In this document: positions 57,681 through 64,000 of the stretch, one piece after another
How positions within the stretch are numbered: position 1 is the stretch's first letter
Layout: each line of letters begins with the position of its first letter
The notes under the pieces: model-generated
The model's database searches: none
What the model was told of the DNA's origin: nothing
Seen by the model: only the letters and a program-made list of their open reading frames with translations
Assembly (NCBI RefSeq): GCF_000687475.1
Contig: NC_057319.1
Span: 4,330,001 to 4,394,000 of the forward strand
Direction of reading: 5' to 3'
DNA length: 64,000 bases
From: Ustilaginoidea virens
Taxonomy: Eukaryota; Ascomycota; Sordariomycetes; Hypocreales; Clavicipitaceae
Translations under genes and position numbers: made by a program

Positions 57681-58214
57681 TGATGCTGGATGCTGGTGCC
57701 GATGCCGATGCCGATGCCGACGCTGCCTTGGCTTTGTCGCGCCTTGTAGCATGCCGGTAGCTGTAGCAGACAGATACCTCGCACCATATGTGTGTGCATA
57801 CCTCCTACCTCCTACAGAGGTCAACTACGCTTGCGCAAGGTTTCGCTGCAACACGCAGAACAAGCAGACCAGCCCAAGCAGTCCAGTCCAAGCAGACCCT
57901 GCCTGCCTTATCCCTTGCCCTTCCCAGCCGGGTACTCCGAGCGTGCGCTCCGCAGTCGGTGCCCTTGCTCAGGGTTGTTCCATTGTCGGCATGCCCGAGC
58001 GACCCGCTCGCCCCTGTGTGCTCTCCGTCCTCGGTACCTAATGTCCAGACTGGTACGGACGGAGTATGTAGATGGTGTTGTCAATGCAGTTGCACCTGCC
58101 TTGGCTCACCTTGCAGCCGGCAGAGCAACACGACACTGGACCTTGGCCTGGTCCGTCCTCGCTCCGGTCGGTCTGTCCTGCCACCACGGACACGGAGAAC
58201 GGAGGATGAGTTCT

Positions 58215-58216
<2 letters not shown>

Positions 58217-58263
<47 letters not shown>

Positions 58264-58385
58264 GTGCCCCTTTCGTGGCTATTCCTGTTCTTGCAGGGCA
58301 ATGGAAGCAGGGACAAGAAACAGGCAGGCAGCCAGCAGACGTGCAGCAGACGTGCAGCAGACTATAAAAAAAAAAAAAAAAAAAA
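58217..58385. repeat. T45 ... A20 tract pair enclosing 104 bp
   Basis: A run of 45 T, 104 bp of unique sequence with a repeated GCAGACGTGCAGCA unit, then a run of 20 A. The two tracts are complementary and could form a long stem-loop. Whether it is a small mobile element or coincidence is open. Confidence 0.7.
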
Positions 58386-59569
58386 GCAGACTCGACTAGT
58401 CAGTCAATGCCAATGCCGCCCCTCACTTCCTTCCCCGCTGCCCGCGGATTGGACCCGGCCCCCCCCCCCAGACTTGTGGTCCGATTTGCCTCTGGACTCC
58501 CGCAACAGCTGGCCCTATCCGCCCTTATGCCTCTTTACTCCCTCTAAACCCTCATTCCCTTCCCTCATCCTCACGCACTCGCTCAGCTCAGCTCAACTCA
58601 CTACCTACTACTACTACTATTACTACTACCACCCTCCTCAACTCACTGCTCACTCACTGACTCTCGCCAGACAACTTGCTCTCTCTCTCTCGCCCTCCCC
58701 CCTCCCCGTCCTCACCAACCACCTCCTCCTGCTCGCTGTCGTCTTGCTTCCAACAAACCAACATACCAGACCCTTCGACTGGTTCGCCCACCACGGCGCT
58801 GCGCATTCTGCACACCACCCACAAGCCCTTCCCTTCCCACCTTGGTCCTCAAACGCCGACTGCAAACACCGCGAGTTTGCCTGCAGGCCATGCCCGCCTA
58901 GGCGCTCCTCCACAGCACAGCTCGGCAATCTGGATACGACTTGCAGATGCTGCTAGGATTGCTTAAACCTTGTCAAAGACAATGTCGATAAAGTGAGCGA
59001 GCCCTCAAAGCGAGAGACGACTGGTCTCTTGTCTCTATTCTCTCCCGATTCACTCCCGCGGGCTACACCCCTCCCCTCGCCTGCCCCATCGGCCCTCGCC
59101 CTTGCCCTCGCCCTCACTTCGATTCACCCCTTCTACCTGGTTCTTTTCTCTCTCTCCCTCTCTCTTTTTTATTTTTTTTTTATTTTTTTTTATTTCCCTT
59201 TTAAATATTTCGTGTCCCTCTTTGTTTCTATTTACATTTACAATTTCCATATTTTTATTTTTATATTTATTCTTATTTCTTCTTCGTTTTTGCTGCCCTT
59301 CTTGTCATCTTTTCTTCTCCAACCTGCCGAGTATACCTGGGTCAATCTTCCCTTTCCAGTCTTGTCTTTCTAATCGAAGCGCTGCTTTACATCTTTTCCC
59401 CCTTGCTCTCTCTCAACTCGACTCGCTCATGGTTGAAACACCTCATCACCTCCTCTCCCCCATCTTCCTCGTATACACATCGCTGTCCCAGTAGCGTCTG
59501 CCCTTTGTCGCACTCATGGGATCCGCTTCGTGGTTATGAAGAGCCCAGATATTTCAGGCATTTCCAACC

Positions 59570-60419
59570 ATGGACAACCCTCATGACTACCTGATTACAA
59601 GTCCGTCCCTTCCTAGACGCCCAACTAACCCCGACTCTCTTGCCAGCTGGGTTATGTTGAGTGAAGGGGGCTTCGTCAAGCTCGGAAACGAACGGATCCT
59701 TGTCAAGCTCGACTCGAGAATAGCGTGCGAGTTGTCTGTGCCTCCGGAACACAAGTCTCGATGTACCCCTTTCCAGTGCAAAAGCGACAAAGGTGCCCTG
59801 TTTCTAACAAACAAGAGAGTGAGTCTGCTGCTGGTGGCTTTGTCCGTCAAAACGCTCGTTCGTGTTGAACCTTGGCTAAACACGCGACTTTGTATGCCGT
59901 CAGATTGTCTATCTACCCGCCAAACCTTCACAAGAACCAAAGTTTGAATCCTTTAGCGCTCCAATTCTCAAGTTTCAAGACTCGAGCACATCATCATCAA
60001 TGTGGTGGGGCTGGGTTTGGAAGTCTGATTGCATTCCTGTCTCGGGAGGAGGTATACCGCCTGATTTACCGAGAATTGAGGTCAAATTCACCTTTTCAGA
60101 TGGTGGGATGATGGATTTCAATGAAGCCTACATTCGATTACGGGAGCGCTTGTTTCAGTACCAGGAAATGCGACGAGACTTGGGCCCAGGAGCAGACATA
60201 CCCGATGAGCCTCTTCCCGCATACGAAGCTTCCGGCAGCCAGCATCCCGAAGCAAGCACGTCGAGCGTGCCTCGAACTAACCCGTCAGAAAATGCTTGCC
60301 ACCGCAGAGCCCCTGCCGAACCCCCCCCGAACTACGAGGAAGCCCAAGCTCAGCAACTCAGCATTCGTCTTGAAGATCACATTCGTGACGAAGCGGACCG
60401 GGCCACCGCTGAGGACTGA
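59570..60419 (+). CDS. WBP2-like GRAM-domain protein with PPxY motif
   Basis: Two exons, 59,570-59,818 and 59,904-60,419, with an 85-bp GTGAGT..TCAG intron joining LTNKR to IVYLPAKP; 254 residues. The GRAM/PH-like region covers about residues 25-170: SWVMLSEGGFVKLGNERI, then KGALFLTNKR-IVYLP, PVSGGGIPPDLP and VKFTFSDGGMMDFNEAY. The tail is Pro/Glu/Ala-rich with a PPNYEEAQAQ motif (PPxY at 224-227) and a weaker LPAYEA. PPxY motifs bind WW domains such as those of Nedd4/Rsp5 ubiquitin ligases. In animals WBP2 is a transcriptional co-activator; the fission yeast homologue is a stress-induced protein. Role here is inferred: an adaptor at membranes or for ubiquitin ligases. The ATG at 59,570 is chosen as the first in frame; an additional small 5' intron cannot be excluded. 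Confidence 0.85.
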
Positions 60420-61186
60420 GTAAACACGTACGGGGGGGGGAAGTGGCTTTTCGGAACCCCTTTTGTGGCACCCCGCCATATTTCCTCTTGACTCCTTCAT
60501 TTCTGGGGGAAATAAGGAAAAAAATCCTCCGCAGCATAATTACGCTATATGTCCCCTTTTATAAACAGGCACATGTATGAAGAGACGGGTTACGAGGCGA
60601 TTGCTTTCACGGTACTTGGTCAGCCAATCTATGGCTTTCGGCTTTCACGGCGCTCACAAAAAAAATATTTTTTTTTTTTTGGCTCACTACATTGGGCTTG
60701 GGTTGGCTTCTTTCGGGCGGGAATGGTTTTTGTTTGCATGTGGCTTCTTACAACTACTGCGTTGTTTTAGAGAGTTTTTTTCTCTGGGGGGAAAAAAATT
60801 CGACGGTATGGAAGTGAACCATTCCAAATACAATTCATGGGGTAACCAATGAATGACCTTACGTATGGGCTGCTTATATAAATCTTTCGCTGACCTTTCT
60901 TCTTTTGTTCTGGTTTAAAAGTTTCCCCCATGTTCTCTCATGCCACTTATGTGCCGTGCCGGTTTCAACTTTTTCACCGAGGTATCAAGGCTCAACAACC
61001 GACGCTCGGCTCACGTGACTCCAGGCGTGACTTGTCCCGCTTACCGTGGCCAATCAAACTGCGCCAATTCCGAATTAGTTTTCGCCTCCGCGACGGGCTG
61101 AACCAACCCTCTTATCACCACGGCGAGACATTTACGTCGAAGCAAACCATCAACCACTTTTCATTGTGAACCATCACGCCGTCACG
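60420..61186. other. Intergenic region upstream of QCR6
   Basis: Contains a G run (60,433-60,441), A/T tracts (60,657-60,680), a TATATAAAT-like element (about 60,875), a CACGTG E-box (61,012-61,017) and a CCAATCA box (61,050-61,056). No gene recognised. Confidence 0.6.
61012..61056 (+). promoter_or_regulatory. CACGTG and CCAATCA elements upstream of QCR6
   Basis: CACGTG at 61,012-61,017 and CCAATCA at 61,050-61,056, about 130 bp before the ATG. CCAAT boxes bind the HAP/CBC complex, which commonly controls nuclear genes for respiratory chain proteins. Assignment rests on motif and position. Confidence 0.45.
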
Positions 61187-62087
61187 ATGGGCATCTGGGA
61201 GGCCTTTTCTGACATTGTCGAGGCCGTAACGCCATGGAGCGTTGTCGAGGCCGAGGCGCCTGCCGAAGAGCCCAAGGTACGAAGCAGCCTCCTCAGCCCT
61301 GCCTCCCGTGTATAACCGTCTGCATCACCACAGCTTCTGGTGGCAACACGGGGCCGAGCTGTTGAGACTCTACAGAGACCATTTACTGACAAGATGGTGC
61401 CGTAATAGGAAGAGGAGGCTGCTGCCGAAACCGAGTCCAAAGACGGAGAAGCGAACGACGAGTCCTCTGAGGAGGCCGAGGCTGACGCTGAGGCTGAGAA
61501 GGAGGAAGGCGAAAAAGGCGAAGAAAAAGAAGAAGACGAAGACGAAGACGAAGACGACGAAGAAGAGGAGGAGGAGGAGGAGGAGGAGGAGGAGGAGGAA
61601 GAGGAGATTGTTGATCCTAAGGAAACTCTTGAAGAAGGTCCGTTGCATCGCGTCTGTCCGCAATTAATTACTCCTGCTGGGCGCCGCCGTGACCCGCAGG
61701 CCAGACGGACGACGCATCCTCCTCGAAACAACGACACCCCCAGCTGACCAGAACTGCGAAATGCGCAGAGTGCAAAAACTCTCCCCGGTGTGCCCCGGCC
61801 AAGCATCACTTTGACGAGTGCGTCGAGCGTGTCCAGCAACAGCAAAGCGAAGGCGACGCCAAAGAGGACTGCGTCGAGGAATGTACGTTATCGACGCCCC
61901 CGCTGTCTCTTTTTTTTTTCTTCCTTTTTTTTTCTATATCTTTTTCTCTCCTTTCCTTCTTTGGCATACTCGTTCCTCCTGCCCCGGTGTTCGGCGGTCT
62001 GCTAATATTGCTTCTTTGCCAGTCTTCCACCTCGCACACTGCGCTACCGCCTGTGCTGCCCCTAAGCTCTGGTCCAAGCTTCGATAG
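61187..62087 (+). CDS. QCR6: Cytochrome bc1 complex hinge subunit QCR6
   Basis: Four exons: 61,187-61,276, 61,409-61,637, 61,769-61,882 and 62,023-62,087; introns of 132, 131 and 140 bp. Product 165 residues. Acidic mitochondrial hinge protein of complex III (ubiquinol-cytochrome c reductase), in the intermembrane space, helping cytochrome c dock at cytochrome c1. The N-terminus is MGIWEAFSDIVEAVTP. Residues 31-100 are Glu/Asp-rich with a run of about fifteen Glu from GAG repeats. The C-terminus holds a twin CX9C pair (Cys114/Cys124 and Cys141/Cys151) plus Cys108 and Cys155, in CAPAKHHFDECVERV and FFHLAHCATACAAPK, the family signature for disulfide-bonded hairpins. Exon 3 is taken from 61,769 because this yields the conserved LEEECKNS; an earlier acceptor at about 61,700 would add 23 unrelated residues. 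Confidence 0.93.
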
Positions 62088-63989
62088 ATGGGTTCTGCCC
62101 ACCCACAGCCAACCGCAGTGGAGTTGCGTCTACCACGGAAAGAGGAAAGTGTTGATGCGGGCTTGCGGCTCGGCCAGTAACGGAGAGTCGGCAGCCATGA
62201 AAATCTTCGGAGCGGGGGGTGGGTTTTGTTGGAGCAGTAATCCGCCTCGAATAAACGGTAGACTCCCTTTGCGGTGAGTTTTTTTTTTTTCCTGTTCGGC
62301 GGACCCCTGCCATGTAGGACAGTCGTCTTCACCTGTATCATATCTGCTGCAGCGCCAACAAATAGATTATCCGTCTTTCCTGGCCCCCTACGTGCTTCGT
62401 TTAAACCTGGAGAATGGATGCGCCGCTTTGTTATGCAAGTACATGTGAACGGGGGGCGCAAAATACCCATGATGTTGCGTTTACTACCCCGAGTAACTAC
62501 CCCGAGTAACACTTGCCGCTGGCGCGGAATGCAAGTTGTCTCGAAACCCGTTGCAGCGCATATTCTCGAGGCGCAATTCTGAGGTCGGTGGTGCAGCAGA
62601 TATTCGCGCTGGCCCAAGCAGCATCGCAAATCCAAAATAAATAAATCTTGAGACTTCAGCATCGCGAGAGTAAGGGCCGTGTAGACGCCTATAACCGGGG
62701 GAAACGGGGCCAGGAGATTGACCATTCATTCATCGCTACCAAGGTCAAAACGGGGAAGGAATTTCACATGTAGGGCAGAAGGGCATAATTAATGTATTGA
62801 ATCCAATCTGCAAGAAGCGCGCGCCTGGGTTGGTTTGCCCACACGGGTGTCCTGGCTGCAACGACAGTCAGGTCCGTCCTGTTTCGTTTCAAGGGGGGGG
62901 GGGGGGGGGGGGGGATCGAGCACGCATATCTGCTTCAGGGGACGACGTCGAGGGCTCGGAGTCGTGTGTGTCGCGAGATTCCGGCGGGCAAGGGATGACG
63001 GTAAGTCGCAAATGACTTGACTGGCCCTTCGCCGTGGGCTCGATGTGCAATGTGCACGATGCAGCGGACGATGCGACGTGGGGGCCGCATCCTTGCCGGG
63101 GTCCATCAAGCGCGATTTTCTGCATCACACCCTGAGCTTATGCTATGCTAACATGAAGCTTTGCACCGAGCTTCACGGGAGGGACCCAGGGTAGTTGCCT
63201 GATATGATTTGCTGAACTTGAAAACGCTAGCTCCACAAGGGTAGGTACCTAGGTATCTTACCCAAGGTAGGAAGCCAAGAATTGCCCTGCCCGTGCCTGC
63301 CAGGTTTCGGATCAGCTACCTTCCTAAGTAGGAGGTAGGAGTAGGAGGTAGGAGGTAGGCATGTCCATCAAGTCACAAGAGCTTGGACTGGGCGGACCAA
63401 GTCTTGGGCAACACAATCAGGAGGCCCACCAGCTGTTATTGTCATGCCTTGTCGTACGCGTTAAACGTTTTCCTCGTCGCTTCGCTTCGGCCAGGTTTTC
63501 GATACATCATCACCATGCGTCCGCTAGCTGGACTAACAACCAACACTCCTTGACCTGGTTCCGTGCCGACGGCCCATCCATTCTCCCAACTTTGCCTGCG
63601 TCTTTATCGCCATTGAACTGTCGGCCTGTCGTACCGTCTGCCTACAACCGCCTACAACCGCCTACAACCAGCCGGCGGGCGTGTCATCGCTCGCATCTCT
63701 CTGGTCTTGGTCGTCGCGGACATTGTTGCGGAGAGAGGAAGAAATCCACCCCCAAAAAGGCTGGATAACCAAACACCAGAGCCAACTGGAACAGACCATC
63801 AGCGCTTGTTTTCTGGAGAAAAGAAAACATTGATCAAGTGCTGCTACTTCCACCCCCGGCCTCTCTCCCGGGCCCCGACGCCAGCTTGCACCTTGCGCAA
63901 AAATATTGGCATCAAGACTCGCCCGCGCATTTACTGCCGCCCGACTTGCTTTCACCCTGGCCCCATCCTAGCTGCCAACTTGCCACATC
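62088..63989. other. Intergenic region right of QCR6
   Basis: Holds a repeated TACCCCGAGTAAC pair (about 62,490-62,512), a 22-base G tract (62,893-62,914), a GGTAGGTACCTAGGTA segment (about 63,241) and a GTAGGAGGTAGGAGTAGGAGG array (63,327-63,358). A CCTACAACCG triplet lies at about 63,642-63,668. The open frame 63,361-63,768 shows no recognisable domain. The stretch before 63,990 reads like a 5' leader. Confidence 0.55.
62893..62914. repeat. 22-base G tract
   Basis: Uninterrupted G run in GC-rich intergenic DNA. Could form a G-quadruplex; also a site where assembly length may be wrong. Confidence 0.95.
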
Positions 63990-64000
63990 ATGAAGCAGGG
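63990..64000 (+). CDS. Possible start of a further gene, cut by the window edge
   Basis: ATGAAGCAGGG in a CCACATC-ATG context at the very end of the window, after about 600 bp of leader-like sequence without upstream coding signal. Only three codons are visible, so nothing can be said of the product. It could equally be a chance ATG. Confidence 0.25.

Larger units (their letters stand above)
56994..59569. other. Long divergent intergenic region, microsatellite-rich
   Basis: About 2.6 kb between the RraA-like gene (-) and the WBP2-like gene (+). Holds a G-rich segment (57,135-57,175), a CTGATG hexamer array (about 57,606-57,680) and related CTGGTG/CCGATG units, a 45-base T tract (58,217-58,261) and a 20-base A tract (58,366-58,385). 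A strongly pyrimidine-rich stretch from about 58,540 to 59,420 is probably the promoter and leader of the WBP2-like gene. Long frames here are low-complexity readings of these repeats. Confidence 0.6.

Noticed and set aside
57550..58399. Several overlapping frames in all orientations
   Set aside because: They are translations of CTGATG/CCGATG repeats and homopolymers; no consistent frame, start context or introns.
61174..61845. 223-codon minus-strand Ser-rich frame
   Set aside because: It is the complement of the Glu-rich GAG-repeat part of QCR6 and its introns.
63361..63768. 135-codon plus-strand frame near the right edge
   Set aside because: No domain and a composition like intergenic DNA; more likely promoter or leader of the gene possibly starting at 63,990.

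Overview
The window is nuclear DNA of a filamentous ascomycete, most likely a Sordariomycete and possibly Hypocreales. The genes have short GT..AG introns and match fungal families. The left three quarters is a retrotransposon graveyard with the mark of repeat-induced point mutation (RIP): very high TpA, and in-frame stops that are mostly TAA/TAG. There are two compartments: about 1-49,870 (AT-rich, transposons, no intact host gene) and about 49,870-64,000 (GC-rich, ordinary genes).

Transposon compartment. Target-site duplications (TSDs) and LTR pairs let the nest be taken apart. In the left nest, a copia element of a distinct clade (element D, about 10,938-19,785) carries two solo LTRs (15,778-16,563, TSD TCGAT; 17,011-17,758, TSD ATAAG). 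A second copia copy (C4, 7,467-10,937) lies in or against its 5' LTR. C4 is itself broken in its integrase by a third copia copy (C0, 2,335-7,466). A Tad1-like LINE lies on the minus strand next to C0 (1-2,335) and may be inserted in it. The left halves of these elements are outside the window.

In the right nest, copia element C1 (19,833-47,983, TSD ATACC, 716-bp LTRs) holds a Ty3/gypsy chromovirus G (21,613-29,238, TSD TAATG, 244-bp LTRs) and copia element C2 (31,148-44,095, TSD GTCTT, 705-bp LTRs). C2 in turn holds copia element C3 (33,021-38,388, TSD GGGTC, 721-bp LTRs). With inserts removed, C1 is 7,567 bp and C2 is 7,575 bp, an independent check of the deconvolution. C2 and C3 keep the longest open frames, as expected for the youngest insertions. 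The most unusual content is in G: a long antisense reading frame between the chromodomain and the 3' LTR, and an 11-nt LTR/primer-site match suggesting self-priming.

A very AT-rich stretch (47,984-about 49,870) with an unrecognised decayed minus-strand reading frame separates the nest from the genes.

Gene compartment. In order: an intradiol ring-cleavage dioxygenase (+); a protein with formin-type GTPase-binding and FH3 regions but no FH1/FH2 (+); an RraA/HMG-aldolase-like protein (-); a WBP2-like GRAM-domain protein with a PPxY motif (+); and the QCR6 hinge subunit of respiratory complex III (+). A further plus-strand gene may begin at 63,990. The genes are not an evident pathway cluster; each has its own intergenic region, rich in homopolymers and microsatellites. 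I read the sequence by eye, so boundaries inside decayed elements are approximate except where LTR ends and TSDs fix them.
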